From a bacterium (GTDB lineage Bacteria > AUK180), in assembly GCA_023144005.1 (NCBI GenBank), contig JAGLGN010000010.1:1-58961 (forward strand): a stretch of DNA of 58,961 nt, in the 5' to 3' direction. The position numbers and the translations under genes were made by a program. Under the pieces are notes generated by a model. That model ran no database searches. It had not been told where the DNA came from and was given only the letters and a program-made list of their open reading frames with translations. Shown here one piece after another: positions 36,839 to 46,326 of this stretch (the first letter of the stretch is position 1; each line of letters begins with the position of its first letter).

Positions 36839-37830
36839 ATCAACTCCATGATCTCTTCGAAAGAAATATTTCTCATCTTCGCTAAAAAGATCTTTCTCAA
36901 TATCTTGAGTTCCTCTTTTTTCTTGTAAAAATATGAGATCAGTACTTCAATACCCATTGTGATGAATTCCGATTGAGACCGCAATCCAACAATGAACTCC
37001 CCCTTAGAGGCCGTGAAGTGTTTCAGTATCTCCACAGGGTCCTTAACATTCTGGGGAAACAATGAGCCATATTCTCCTTTATAATACTTTACGAGAGCCT
37101 TAAAATCCCAATCCGCCATTTTTTTCAGATCGGAAGTGGGGGTGAAACCGTTCTCCAAAAGCAGCAGATGCCCGAAATCGAATATGGAATTCCTCATCAG
37201 AATGTAAGCGTTGATCAGCTCGATATTGTGCCGATTCAAATAGACCAGAAAGGGAGAATCGATCTTAACGGACTCCTTTATGAGCTCGCCGTAATAGAAT
37301 TTGTCGACCATCTCATTTATTCGAAGTTCGCCGTTATTAGCTTCACGGATATTATCGTTAAAATCGACAAAGAGATGCTTATACCTTTCCGGTATCACCT
37401 TCTCGTCAAAATTGCCGTCCTCTACTATTTCCGCTCCGATATCGCCGTAGGGAAAGAGTTTCTCTTCATAATCCTTCCCGTAATACACATGCTTCAGGAT
37501 CATCTTTATATTGTATGAATCGAAGTAGAGATTGAAAAAATCCCTGATGCCCTTTTCCGGTGAAAGGAAAGTGAGCTCATCGATCAAGTCCTTGTAGACC
37601 TGAAAGAGCAATTCCTCAAAGAGGAGGTCTCTCTCAAATTTTTCAATATACGGTTTGTAACAGGATTCAGAAAGTTCGGAAAAGAAATGATCCATATTCT
37701 TGGCGGAAGCGAGCTTTGCTATCTTCTGTCTGTCCAGGAGGTTTGTCTCGAGAGCGCGTATGCGCCCTGACGCGTAGGCGTACCTCCCGTCAAAGGTAGT
37801 ATAAGGATAAAATTCAGTCCCTAATGTCAT
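36835..37830 (-). CDS. atpC: V-type ATP synthase subunit C
   Basis: The socket subunit linking the rotor shaft to the K ring. 331 aa, mostly helical, with YAYASGRIRALETNLL at the N-terminus as in V-ATPase C/AC39 proteins. It overlaps both neighbours by 4 nt. The identification leans on gene order as well as sequence. Confidence 0.9.
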   Translation of the reverse strand: MTLGTEFYPYTTFDGRYAYASGRIRALETNLLDRQKIAKLASAKNMDHFFSELSESCYKPYIEKFERDLLFEELLFQVYKDLIDELTFLSPEKGIRDFFNLYFDSYNIKMILKHVYYGKDYEEKLFPYGDIGAEIVEDGNFDEKVIPERYKHLFVDFNDNIREANNGELRINEMVDKFYYGELIKESVKIDSPFLVYLNRHNIELINAYILMRNSIFDFGHLLLLENGFTPTSDLKKMADWDFKALVKYYKGEYGSLFPQNVKDPVEILKHFTASKGEFIVGLRSQSEFITMGIEVLISYFYKKKEELKILRKIFLAKMRNISFEEIMELI

Positions 37831-38408
37831 TTAAAAAGCTCTCTTGCGATCTCTGTCATTTTCTTCTCTTTGATCGACTTAATTATTACTTCAAAGGAAA
37901 GATTCACATCATAGCTCTTGCCGGTAAAGAGAAGGCCATGCTCAAATTTATCGGTATTACCCATGAACTTGAGCTGAAGTTCATTGCTCCCCTTGACGAT
38001 ATCAGAAATAAATGTCTCATCAAGATGCTTCTCTTTCGACCCTACCCAGCATTCATTGGTCTGCTGGATGATATCAAGATCGATAAAGCTCTTGACGAAA
38101 TTCTGATAGTCACCCTTGGGAAGTTTCAATACCGCGCTTTCAAGCTCTGTAAATACTGCATCTAAGGCCTCTTTCTTCTTGCGATTCAACTTAAGTTTCG
38201 CAGAGGAAGTGTGCGCCATATAAAGCCGGTCGAACTTTCTTTCGGTCTCTATGCCTATACGCACTTTCTCGGACTGAAGGCGGTTATCAATATTCTTTTT
38301 CACGATCTTGATCTTCTCAGCTTTTTCCTTCGCGGCTTGCCTAAGGATGACTTCCTTCTCCTCCTGATACTCTGAAATTATCTTCTGAAGGATCTGGTCA
38401 ATAGCCAT
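37827..38408 (-). CDS. atpE: V-type ATP synthase subunit E
   Basis: Peripheral stalk subunit, 193 aa. A charged N-terminal helix (EYQEEKEVILRQAAKEKAEKIK) is followed by a globular C-terminal part, the usual E architecture. It lies 3 nt after subunit K. Confidence 0.88.
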   Translation of the reverse strand: MAIDQILQKIISEYQEEKEVILRQAAKEKAEKIKIVKKNIDNRLQSEKVRIGIETERKFDRLYMAHTSSAKLKLNRKKKEALDAVFTELESAVLKLPKGDYQNFVKSFIDLDIIQQTNECWVGSKEKHLDETFISDIVKGSNELQLKFMGNTDKFEHGLLFTGKSYDVNLSFEVIIKSIKEKKMTEIARELFK

Positions 38409-38411
38409 TTA

Positions 38412-38885
38412 CTATCCTATTTTGAGACTTGAAATGGGCCACAGCCAGGCAAAGAAGGATATAACAAATCCTAAGATGGCATAGAACTCAACGATAGCTG
38501 CGAGGATCAAACTCTTTGCAGATTCCTTCGGCTGCTTGCCCGTCAACATAATTCCGGCTGCGCAAACACGGCCCTGATAGATAGCCGAGAACAGTCCCGC
38601 GAAAGCTACAGGAAGAGCCGCGAAAAAGAAATACCAACCCTGCTCAGGCGTGATCGCGTAATTAAACTGCTGAAGTTTCAGAAGAAGCAAAAATGCGATC
38701 GCAAACCCGTAAATACCCTGAGTTCCGGGAAGTGCTACGAGGATAAGGTATTTTCCGAAATGCTCAGATGTTTCCGTCAACGCTCCGGCTGCCGCCTGTC
38801 CCGCTGTACCGATACCATTTGCCGATCCTATACCCGAAAGAACCACCGCAAGAAAAATACCTGCTAATGCCCATGCTAAACCCAT
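38412..38885 (-). CDS. atpK: V-type ATP synthase subunit K (rotor ring), Na+-type
   Basis: 157 aa forming two hairpins (four membrane helices). Ligands of the Na+ site known from Enterococcus hirae NtpK are conserved: L52/T55/Q56 in LPGTQGIYG, Q104 in FSAIYQGRV and E133 in AAIVEFYAILG. The first hairpin has no carboxylate and the only ion-binding Glu is in the second, as in E. hirae. This predicts Na+ rather than H+ coupling (inference from the known site). Confidence 0.95.
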   Translation of the reverse strand: MGLAWALAGIFLAVVLSGIGSANGIGTAGQAAAGALTETSEHFGKYLILVALPGTQGIYGFAIAFLLLLKLQQFNYAITPEQGWYFFFAALPVAFAGLFSAIYQGRVCAAGIMLTGKQPKESAKSLILAAIVEFYAILGFVISFFAWLWPISSLKIG

Positions 38886-38894
38886 AAGGTCCTC

Positions 38895-40844
38895 CTAATT
38901 ATTTTCGTCATTGTCATACACTGTGAAACGGTATTCATTTCTGAACGGTTCATACGGAGTACCGGCACCTTCAAAGAACTGCTGGAAGAACTCCACAAAT
39001 TGAAGCCGCAAAGAATGAACAAATGCCCCAAGCGCATTCAATAAAATATTTATAATATGCCCCACAATAAGGAGCAATGCCGCCAGCACATAGCCGGGGA
39101 TCTTCATAAGATCCACAAGTACAGCGGCAACTGTATTCAAAACGAATATCAATATGCCCGTGGCTAGTCCCAGGGCAAATAAGCGCATATATGAAAGGAT
39201 ATCACCCATAAGGCCGGTAAAGCCGAAAAACGCGTTGTAGCCACCCTTGAGCACTCTTTTGACGCCCTTGGATTCCGGAGCGGAAAAGATGACATTCATT
39301 AATAATGATGTGACAAATATGATACCCCACAATTGGCCGTTCACCTTCGCTCCCATAAGCATAGCGGCCAATTGAATGCCGGAATATATCATGAGTACGC
39401 TGGGAAGGTTCTGCATGATGCCATTGAAGAAATTCTTTCGTTTGAATTCCTTGAACATATTCATGAAGAAGCCCAGGCCAACTTGAACGGCCCCAAGGTA
39501 AATAGCGAATTTCATAAAGGGTATGGCGCTCTTATCGAGATTGTCAATACTCAGGTTCAATGGTACAAAACGCGCCACCGCCACGGGTAATGCGATCCCG
39601 AAAAAACCGCCGGTAAGGATGCCCATGACAATAGTTGCCAGTCCGGAGAAGAAAAAGACATAAACAAGCCCGATGGACTTGCCCAAGAACTTTCTCGCTT
39701 TCTTATTCAGCAGTACCAGGCCGGTGACCACGCTAATGATCAAGCCGTATCCCGCGTCCGTGAGACAAAAACCGAAAAAGAAAGTAAAAAAGAGTGAAAT
39801 AAAGATAGTCGGGTCTATTTCCGAATAACTCGGCCTGCCATACATATCCGTGATGGTCTCATAGAAAGCGGCCGGTCCGACATTCGAAAGCTCCACAGGC
39901 ACTTCATCTTCGGGAGCGGGGTCTCTGACCTCGATAAATATCCCTTCAAAGCCATTGAATTTTTCAGCTACCGCCTTCTCCTTTGCGGAAGGAATGAATC
40001 CCGAGATGCAAACTGTTTTTGCGGATTCGGGAAGATTGACGGAAAGATTCCGCTGTTTCTTCAGATTCTCAAAGCGATCGATCGTGATCTTAACCGGTCT
40101 GATCTTCGAAATATATTCACTGAGGGAGGCTTCTGTCTCTTTTATCTGAGAAGACAATGACCTGATCGACGAGTGCGCTTTTTCGATCTCTTCGCTCGGA
40201 ATAGAGTCAAAAGCGGATAAGGAGAATACTTCCGCATCATATTTCTTATTGAGCTCAAGCAGCTTTTCTTCCTGATCCAATAATGAAAGCAGAGCGTATC
40301 CTGTCTTACCGCCCGCCTCACCCGTCATTTCTACGTGGAAAAGGTCGATCTCTGATAATGCGGACATATATTCCGAAGCCGCAAGGGTCTTAACGGTGTA
40401 TATTCTCCCGAGCGTTTTTTTGGAATCACATATCACATTCAGAGGGACCTTAAGATCCGATACGACACCGAGTTGCTCGATATGATGCCTATGTGTAGTG
40501 ATATCAGATTGCTTCTCTCTGTCAACTCGGGCATGCTCCATTACCTTTTCATGCAACTCATCTATCTCGTTATCCGAGAGATAAGGAAGAGGGGATCGTG
40601 CGGAGATCATAACCTTTTCACCCTGGAAAAAAGAGCGCTCTTCATTGTCCAGAGGAGAAAGGTTATCGTATATTCGGTACAATTTTTCTAATTGTGAGTC
40701 TATCTGCCCCCTCTCGGGGTTCTTTGTTTCCAGTGTCCGGGAATCTACGTGGACAACACCGAGCTCTGAAAGGTCTTTAAGGATACGCTCCCGTTCAGAT
40801 TTCAGGCCGATAATGTCTACTTTCTTAAATTTCCTGATCGACAT
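38895..40844 (-). CDS. atpI: V-type ATP synthase subunit I
   Basis: The membrane stator (a-subunit equivalent). 649 aa: a cytoplasmic N-terminal half with coiled coils (~1-310), then about seven membrane segments beginning at FISLFFTFFFGFCLTDAGYG. The C-terminus holds LYMRLFALGLATG-type residues (SYMRLFALGLATGIL), carrying the essential Arg, and FVHSLRLQFVEFFQQF. Lies 9 nt before subunit K. Confidence 0.95.
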   Translation of the reverse strand: MSIRKFKKVDIIGLKSERERILKDLSELGVVHVDSRTLETKNPERGQIDSQLEKLYRIYDNLSPLDNEERSFFQGEKVMISARSPLPYLSDNEIDELHEKVMEHARVDREKQSDITTHRHHIEQLGVVSDLKVPLNVICDSKKTLGRIYTVKTLAASEYMSALSEIDLFHVEMTGEAGGKTGYALLSLLDQEEKLLELNKKYDAEVFSLSAFDSIPSEEIEKAHSSIRSLSSQIKETEASLSEYISKIRPVKITIDRFENLKKQRNLSVNLPESAKTVCISGFIPSAKEKAVAEKFNGFEGIFIEVRDPAPEDEVPVELSNVGPAAFYETITDMYGRPSYSEIDPTIFISLFFTFFFGFCLTDAGYGLIISVVTGLVLLNKKARKFLGKSIGLVYVFFFSGLATIVMGILTGGFFGIALPVAVARFVPLNLSIDNLDKSAIPFMKFAIYLGAVQVGLGFFMNMFKEFKRKNFFNGIMQNLPSVLMIYSGIQLAAMLMGAKVNGQLWGIIFVTSLLMNVIFSAPESKGVKRVLKGGYNAFFGFTGLMGDILSYMRLFALGLATGILIFVLNTVAAVLVDLMKIPGYVLAALLLIVGHIINILLNALGAFVHSLRLQFVEFFQQFFEGAGTPYEPFRNEYRFTVYDNDENN

Positions 40845-40852
40845 CTAATTTC

Positions 40853-41176
40853 TCATCCTTTTTTGAATTCTTTTATGATACCGGCTACGATTGAGCTTTT
40901 TCTTTCATTAAGCTTGCGGTCTATTTCAGCAAAAGCGGCACCCATTTCATTCTCAAGTTCCTTGACTTTCTTCTGATACTTCCCATCGTTTTCTTTCTCG
41001 GCGGTTCTTCTGCTTTCACCTATCTCTTTATCAGCGATCTCATTGAATTCCTTGATCTTTTTATCCGCATCAAAAAGGATCGAAGCGGCTTCCTTTTTCG
41101 CTGTGTCAATAAGTTTTTGCCCTTTGCCCTCTTCTTCTTTTACCAATTTGAAAGGATCCGTTCTGTCGGCTTCCAT
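40853..41176 (-). CDS. V-type ATP synthase subunit G/H (peripheral stalk)
   Basis: 107 aa, almost entirely a charged coiled coil (KLVKEEEGKGQKLIDTAKKEAA...), which is the form of the stalk subunit that pairs with E. First gene of the operon, with GGAG 6 nt before ATG. Sequence alone is low-complexity; position before subunit I supports the call. Confidence 0.82.
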   Translation of the reverse strand: MEADRTDPFKLVKEEEGKGQKLIDTAKKEAASILFDADKKIKEFNEIADKEIGESRRTAEKENDGKYQKKVKELENEMGAAFAEIDRKLNERKSSIVAGIIKEFKKG

Positions 41177-41206
41177 TTTTGGCTCCTTTTCTACATAATA
41201 ATGTAT

Positions 41207-41234
41207 ATTATAGCGGTTTAAGTTTTTTTTTCAA
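41207..41234 (-). promoter_or_regulatory. Promoter of the V-ATPase operon
   Basis: Minus strand TTGAAA (41229-41234), 16-nt spacer, perfect TATAAT (41207-41212), 30 nt before the first start codon and downstream of tRNA-Pro. An A9 run lies at the -35/spacer border. Confidence 0.7.
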
Positions 41235-41250
41235 CAGGGAGAATGAAAAA

Positions 41251-41324
41251 TCGGGGCGACTGGATTCGAACCAGCGACACCTGGCCCCCCATGCCAGTGC
41301 GCTACCGGACTGCGCTACGCCCCG
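41251..41324 (-). tRNA. tRNA-Pro (GGG)
   Basis: 74 nt without encoded CCA. Acceptor CGGGGCG pairs with CGCCCCG, the anticodon stem is CTGGC/GCCAG around a loop ATGGGGG (anticodon GGG, reads CCC/CCU), and the T-arm is CTGGTTCGAATCCAG. C1-G72 and discriminator A fit bacterial tRNA-Pro. It starts 6 nt after the MerR-type gene. Confidence 0.95.
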
Positions 41325-41330
41325 ATAAGA

Positions 41331-41636
41331 TCAGATCATGTCATTGATACGGTCGATCAATGAATTGAGCCTTATTATAATGTTTTCTATATTTTTGTCA
41401 ACTTTTTTTGAATACAATTTCCGAATAGCGTCATAACTATAACCGTCATCGCGCCATTTCTTTATCTTCTTTAATACTTCCAGATTTTTGACAGTAAAAA
41501 ACCGGCGGCCGTTGTCGTCTGTATGCACCTTCAATTGTGGTATACCTTTTTCCCAATTTCTAATGGTTTGAGATGTTACACTCACCATTTCAGCCACCTC
41601 GGAAACGGAGTAAAATATCTTCTTTTTTTCTGTCAT
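41331..41636 (-). CDS. Small MerR-type DNA-binding regulator
   Basis: 101 aa. The N-terminal winged helix-turn-helix is clear (YSVSEVAEMVSVTSQTIRNWEK), then the wing (NGRRFFTVKNLEVLKKIKKWRDDGYSYDAIRKL) and a short coiled coil, with no effector domain. No Shine-Dalgarno sequence is visible before the ATG. It lies between HU and tRNA-Pro; a MerR-type gene beside an HU/IHF gene is a known arrangement in other bacteria. Target unknown. Confidence 0.88.
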   Translation of the reverse strand: MTEKKKIFYSVSEVAEMVSVTSQTIRNWEKGIPQLKVHTDDNGRRFFTVKNLEVLKKIKKWRDDGYSYDAIRKLYSKKVDKNIENIIIRLNSLIDRINDMI

Positions 41637-41644
41637 GATTTGAT

Positions 41645-41670
41645 GACGGGGAGAGAGAACTCCCCCCGTC
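41645..41670 (-). terminator. Hairpin between HU and the MerR-type gene
   Basis: GACGGGG (41645-41651) pairs with CCCCGTC (41664-41670), extended by inner pairs. It lies after the HU stop and before the MerR start; no U-run, so termination may be partial. Confidence 0.5.
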
Positions 41671-41691
41671 GGTTGTCAGAATGGTCGCTAG

Positions 41692-41991
41692 TTATTTCTT
41701 ATTAGCAACAACTTCTTTGAGCTTGGAGCTGGCTGAGAAATGAGGAACGTCCTTCGCGGGGATCATAATCGACTGACCGGTCTTGGGATTGATTCCTTTC
41801 TTTTTGTTTCTGTGCTTTGTGGAAAAGGTTCCGAATCCGATAAGAGTAACTTTCTTTTTTGTCTTAAGTGCTCCGGTAACTTCATCAATAAAAGCGTTGA
41901 CGGCTTTCTGAGCCTGAACTTTTGTCACACCAGCTTTTTCAGCAATTGCAGCAACCATTTCCTTCTTTGTAAGGTTTACAGCTTTCTTCAT
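41692..41991 (-). CDS. HU/IHF-family histone-like DNA-binding protein
   Basis: 99 aa. Motifs KKEMVAAIAEKAGVTKVQAQKAVNAF, LIGFGTFSTKHRNKKKGINPKTGQ (DNA-binding arm) and IPAKDVPHFSASSKLKE are diagnostic. A strong AGGAGG site precedes ATG. HU versus IHF subunit cannot be decided safely. Last clear gene of the eutN-to-HU run. Confidence 0.97.
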   Translation of the reverse strand: MKKAVNLTKKEMVAAIAEKAGVTKVQAQKAVNAFIDEVTGALKTKKKVTLIGFGTFSTKHRNKKKGINPKTGQSIMIPAKDVPHFSASSKLKEVVANKK

Positions 41992-42009
41992 AATAACCTC
42001 CTGTGATTA

Positions 42010-43023
42010 TCAGTAAAAAATTTCATCTTTTAATGAACGGCCCATCAATTCGACGATCCCCTCTTTAACGGAGAGGCCGCGGTACATTATTCCGTAGAGT
42101 ACTTTCGTGATAGGCATATCTATCTTTTTCTTAATAGCTAATTCCTGCATTATCTCTGTTGTGGCGACGCCTTCAGCGACCATTTTCATCCCTTCTCGAA
42201 TGGAAGCTACGCTGCGCCCCTTTCCGAGCTCTCTGCCTACATAATGATTTCTCGACAGATCGCTGGTACAGGTGACTATCAGGTCCCCGATTCCGGAAAG
42301 CCCGTAAAAGGTATCCCTGCGGGAGCCCTCTTCGGTACCGAAACGAATCATTTCATAAAGAGCACGAGTGATATATGCGGATCGGGCATTTACACCCAGT
42401 TCCATTTGGTCAATGATGCCTGCACCAATGGCCATGATATTTTTAAGAACTCCACCCAATTCCACGCCGATCACATCATCCGACGCATAGCAGCGGAAGT
42501 ACTCATTGGAAAAGACCTCTGATAGGCTCCTGGCTAATTTGATATCTCCGGAAGCGATCGTAACAGCGGTCAGCCGCTTTCTGGCAACCTCTTCCGCATG
42601 TGAAGGGCCGGACAGCACCGCGTACTTATCTTTAAAAGAATCTCCCAGCGCATCCTTCCAAAGTTCGGAAACACGGCGTTTGCCGGGAATATCGAATCCT
42701 TTGGTAGCACTTATGACAGCCTGAAGATGATCCGCGTGGCGTGCTACCGCGTCAGATATCTCATGCACTCCCATGGCCGGAACGGCTGAAAGAACAAGTT
42801 CAGCGCCGGACAGAGCTTCTTCGAGATCATCTAAAAGAGCAATATTTTCCGGGATCTTCACTCCCGGAAGAAAATGCGTATTCTCACGATGCTTTCGTAT
42901 GTTTTCCAAAGTCTCAGGAAAGTGGTCCCAAATGGTGACTATGCCGTCATCTGAAATATTGTTATTCAGCAGAATTGCGAGGGCTGTCCCCCATCCGCCG
43001 GAACCGAGCACCGTAATTTTCAT
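42010..43023 (-). CDS. gpsA: Glycerol-3-phosphate dehydrogenase [NAD(P)+]
   Basis: Makes sn-glycerol 3-phosphate for phospholipids. 337 aa with the nucleotide-binding GSGGWGTALA (7-16), the ISATKGFD segment holding the catalytic Lys, GVELGGVLKNIMAIGAG and GLSGIGDLIVTC. It follows plsY by 78 nt, so the two first steps of glycerolipid synthesis are together. Confidence 0.96.
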   Translation of the reverse strand: MKITVLGSGGWGTALAILLNNNISDDGIVTIWDHFPETLENIRKHRENTHFLPGVKIPENIALLDDLEEALSGAELVLSAVPAMGVHEISDAVARHADHLQAVISATKGFDIPGKRRVSELWKDALGDSFKDKYAVLSGPSHAEEVARKRLTAVTIASGDIKLARSLSEVFSNEYFRCYASDDVIGVELGGVLKNIMAIGAGIIDQMELGVNARSAYITRALYEMIRFGTEEGSRRDTFYGLSGIGDLIVTCTSDLSRNHYVGRELGKGRSVASIREGMKMVAEGVATTEIMQELAIKKKIDMPITKVLYGIMYRGLSVKEGIVELMGRSLKDEIFY

Positions 43024-43101
43024 GGTAGATTATACAGATTTGAAAAGGAAAAATCAAGTCTTTTTCAATTATATCGGGCGATTACAAGGATTGACAGAAT
43101 T

Positions 43102-43707
43102 TCAGAAAAGCTTCTTTTCTTGTCTTTTAACCAACCTCGCTATATTTGCGCGGTGTTTCAGTATAATAAACAGGGAGATGAGAATTAAGAATATTTTTTG
43201 CCCAAAGGTGAAAGGAAATAGGAATGTTTGGACAAATACCGTGATAGCACCTAAGATCGAAGCAAGGGAAACGATATGAAAAATGGCAAATAAAATAGCA
43301 AAAACCACAAAGGCGAGCATTACCTGGAATGGAAAAAGTACCACCATTACACCAAGGGTCGTAGCTACGCCTTTACCGCCTTTAAAAGAAAGGAAAATGG
43401 AAAAGACATGTCCCAGGACAAGAACAGCTCCGCAGATAACCAAGGAATCATTTATATCAAGAAAGGGCGGAAGAAGATCCGGAAATGCCCTTAAAAGAAG
43501 GAGCGGGCCGGCGGATTTGAGAGCATCCAGCAGAAGCGAGATCACTCCCCAAAATACCCCTATTGCCCTGAATGCGTTTGTGGCGCCGACATTTCCCGAA
43601 CCTATCGTTCTCAGGTCTTTACCTGAAACTAATCTTACTATAATAAAGGAAAAGGGGATGCTGCCGATAAGATAGAGCAACGGAAACGTCAGGAACCAGA
43701 GCCTCAT
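43102..43707 (-). CDS. plsY: Acyl-phosphate:glycerol-3-phosphate acyltransferase
   Basis: Membrane enzyme that acylates G3P. 201 aa, several membrane segments, with the three conserved cytoplasmic motifs: GSGNVGATNAFR, FKGGKGVATTLG and the C-terminal loop around FLFPFTFG. The start overlaps der by 4 nt. Confidence 0.95.
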   Translation of the reverse strand: MRLWFLTFPLLYLIGSIPFSFIIVRLVSGKDLRTIGSGNVGATNAFRAIGVFWGVISLLLDALKSAGPLLLLRAFPDLLPPFLDINDSLVICGAVLVLGHVFSIFLSFKGGKGVATTLGVMVVLFPFQVMLAFVVFAILFAIFHIVSLASILGAITVFVQTFLFPFTFGQKIFLILISLFIILKHRANIARLVKRQEKKLF

Positions 43708-45023
43708 CTTCTCTCCACAAGGTCTATTTGAAGGGGTATGCCCTGAAGTCCCAATTTCTCGGTGAGCCGCTTCTCCAAGAATCTGATAAGTGTTTTATTC
43801 ACATGCCTTTTGGAGTTGATGAACAGTTTGAAAGTGGGCGGACGGTTATCCGTCTGCGTACCGTAATACATCTTGAAGCTGCGTGAGGCGGAAGGGAGAT
43901 TATCGGCCATGATGAGCTGAAATACTGAATTCAACTTCGAGGTCGGGAATTTTATCCGGTACTTCTGGAAGTAAACGAAAGCCGCATCCATCACCTTGCC
44001 TACATTCTGACCCTGCGTCGCTGATATGACCTCAATGCCTACGCCAGGGAAAAAGGAGAACTTATCCTTTATCTCCTGGTCCAGGGATTTTCTTTTTTCA
44101 TGCCTGTCCGTATCTACAAGATCCCATTTATTTCCCAGTATCAAAAGGCATTTCTGCCGGTTTCGAACAAGCGCGGCGATCTTCTGGTCCTGCACTGTCA
44201 AGCCCTTATCAATGTCGAACATGAGAAAGACAATATCAGAACGCTCAATTGACTTTATGGTCCTCAGAATAGAGTACACCTCTACCTTATTATTTACCTT
44301 GGCCTTTCTTCTCAGCCCGGCGGTGTCTATAAGAGTTACTGCGATACCATGGAATTTTATCTCTGAATCTACTGAATCCCTTGTAGTACCCGGCATTTCA
44401 GAGACGATCATCCTTTTTTTCCCCAAGAGGAAATTCACAAGACTGGATTTCCCGGAATTGGGTTGGCCGACAATGGCGATCTTCATATTATCATCGACCT
44501 TCTTGGCCGCCTTTCTTATGCTCGGTAATTTCACAGCGATCTCATCTATAGCGTCGGTGAGGGTCGTAAGGTTCTTCCTATGTGAAGCGGAGATCGGAAT
44601 GATCTTTTTAATACCAAGCTTATTGAATTCATAGAGAAATTCATTCTGATCATCATTATCGATCTTGTTTACAGCAAGGATAACGGGTTTGCTGTGCTTC
44701 CGCAGGATCTCGGCAACATCCTCATCGCTGGGCATAAGCCCCACGCGGCCGTCTACTACAAAAATGGAAATATCAGATTCGGTAACGGCCATAAGTGTCT
44801 GCTCGCGTATCTTGGAAATAATTCCGGTTTCATCAGTGTCATATCCACCGGTATCGACAAGGATGATCCTGAACCCCTCTCGATTGATACTGCCGTATTT
44901 TCGGTCCCTTGTTATACCGGGATCCTTCTCGGTAATGGCATCATTACTTCCCAAAATAGCATTAAAGAGAGTGGATTTACCTACATTCGGACGTCCTATT
45001 AAGGCAACTACATAATCTTTCAT
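43704..45023 (-). CDS. der: Ribosome-biogenesis GTPase Der (EngA)
   Basis: 439 aa with two G domains in tandem: GRPNVGKST (10-18) with NKID, and GQPNSGKSS with NKWD, followed by the C-terminal KH-like domain (FKMYYGTQTDNRPPTFKLFIN...). Acts in 50S subunit maturation. 5 nt after hflX. Confidence 0.97.
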   Translation of the reverse strand: MKDYVVALIGRPNVGKSTLFNAILGSNDAITEKDPGITRDRKYGSINREGFRIILVDTGGYDTDETGIISKIREQTLMAVTESDISIFVVDGRVGLMPSDEDVAEILRKHSKPVILAVNKIDNDDQNEFLYEFNKLGIKKIIPISASHRKNLTTLTDAIDEIAVKLPSIRKAAKKVDDNMKIAIVGQPNSGKSSLVNFLLGKKRMIVSEMPGTTRDSVDSEIKFHGIAVTLIDTAGLRRKAKVNNKVEVYSILRTIKSIERSDIVFLMFDIDKGLTVQDQKIAALVRNRQKCLLILGNKWDLVDTDRHEKRKSLDQEIKDKFSFFPGVGIEVISATQGQNVGKVMDAAFVYFQKYRIKFPTSKLNSVFQLIMADNLPSASRSFKMYYGTQTDNRPPTFKLFINSKRHVNKTLIRFLEKRLTEKLGLQGIPLQIDLVERR

Positions 45024-45028
45024 ATTCG

Positions 45029-46114
45029 TTATTTTACCTTTTCTTTGTAATTTTTCAAAATTGCCTTGAATTGGCTCAACCCTTCCCCTGTTTTTCCTGA
45101 AATAAAAACACCCTCGGGAAATCGCTTACTGAAGGCCTGATGCCTGTCTCGGGCGGATCTCAGGTCTAATTTATTGAATACGGTCAATACCTGCTTCTTT
45201 TCATCAAGGATCTTCTCCAAATGCGATTCGACCGTTTCCATCTGTATCCCGAGGTCCCTGGCGGACAGATCATAGAGTAAAATGATCAGATCCACTTGAT
45301 TCAGGATATTCATCGTGGTTTTGAACGCGAGCTCTAAGCCTTTCGGAAGGTTTCTTATAAATCCTATTGTATCCACTACGAGAATATTCTCACCTCCAAC
45401 CCAACTTTTTTTGACAAGCGTATCCAATGTAGTGAATGGTTTATTCATGGTCTTGCTATTGAATTTCGCAAGGGAGTTCAATACCGTGGTCTTACCCGAA
45501 TTCGCATACCCGCATAGTGCCGCCTGAAAAAGGCCCTTTCTCTGTTTGCCTTGCTCTGAATAATCCACGGAGAGCTTTTTTATTCTTTTATTGATTGCGG
45601 ATATACGTTTCAATACCGTTCTTTTCTCATATTCAAGCGTCTGCTCTCCCGGACCTCTCGTGCCTATACCGGCGCCAAGCCGGGATAGGTCATTGCGGCC
45701 TTTCAGCCTTGGCAGGAGGTATTTCAAGCGCGCCAATTCAACCTGAAGTTTGGCCTCACTCGTCTTGGCATGTTCGTGAAATATCTCAATGATCGTTTCT
45801 TCCCTGTCGATAATGAAGATGCCCATCGGGCCGAAGTATTCTTCCAGATTGAACTTCTGTGTCGGAGAGAGCGTTCCCATGAATGCCAGCATCTCGGCAT
45901 CTTTCTCCGTAGCTTCAGCAGCCAATTGTTCCATACGGTATTTCGAGATCAATGTAGCGGGTAGTTTTCTTTTCAGATCGAATTTCCGCTCACCTACGGA
46001 ATGTATTCCGATAGCGGATATCAACATTCGGAATTCTCTTAAGAATTCTTTCTGAAACACAGTGTCTTCAGCATTAACTAATGGATATACGATGAGGCAG
46101 CGCCTTTTAGACAT
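45029..46114 (-). CDS. hflX: GTPase HflX
   Basis: Ribosome-associated GTPase that splits stalled 70S/100S ribosomes. 361 aa with the family signature GAGIGTRGPGEQTLE (148-162) and the G1 motif GYANSGKTT (202-210). The start overlaps hfq by 8 nt, matching the classic miaA-hfq-hflX order. Confidence 0.95.
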   Translation of the reverse strand: MSKRRCLIVYPLVNAEDTVFQKEFLREFRMLISAIGIHSVGERKFDLKRKLPATLISKYRMEQLAAEATEKDAEMLAFMGTLSPTQKFNLEEYFGPMGIFIIDREETIIEIFHEHAKTSEAKLQVELARLKYLLPRLKGRNDLSRLGAGIGTRGPGEQTLEYEKRTVLKRISAINKRIKKLSVDYSEQGKQRKGLFQAALCGYANSGKTTVLNSLAKFNSKTMNKPFTTLDTLVKKSWVGGENILVVDTIGFIRNLPKGLELAFKTTMNILNQVDLIILLYDLSARDLGIQMETVESHLEKILDEKKQVLTVFNKLDLRSARDRHQAFSKRFPEGVFISGKTGEGLSQFKAILKNYKEKVK

Positions 46115-46325
46115 CCTGGATTCTGAAACCTTTCTCCGGCTCGATTACATTGATAGAACTCTTATATACAGCGAAGTCCTTGTCTTTGCCCTCTATGATA
46201 ATGATATATTGGTCGAAGGCCTTGATCGTTCCGGTAAGAAAATCCCCTCCGGAAAACCTCACGGTTACTTCTACTTTTTTCTTCTTCAATTGATTTAAAA
46301 AGGGTTCTTGAAAATTTACGCCCAT
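46107..46325 (-). CDS. hfq: RNA chaperone Hfq
   Basis: 72 aa, Sm-like fold. The N-terminal FQEPFLNQLKKKKVEVTVRF, Sm1 with AFDQYIIII and Sm2 with YKSSINVI (usual YKHAIS) are recognisable. It sits between miaA (1-nt gap) and hflX (8-nt overlap), the same order as in gammaproteobacteria, which strengthens the call. The Sm2 box is divergent (His replaced by Ser). Confidence 0.93.
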   Translation of the reverse strand: MGVNFQEPFLNQLKKKKVEVTVRFSGGDFLTGTIKAFDQYIIIIEGKDKDFAVYKSSINVIEPEKGFRIQDV

Positions 46326-46326
46326 T

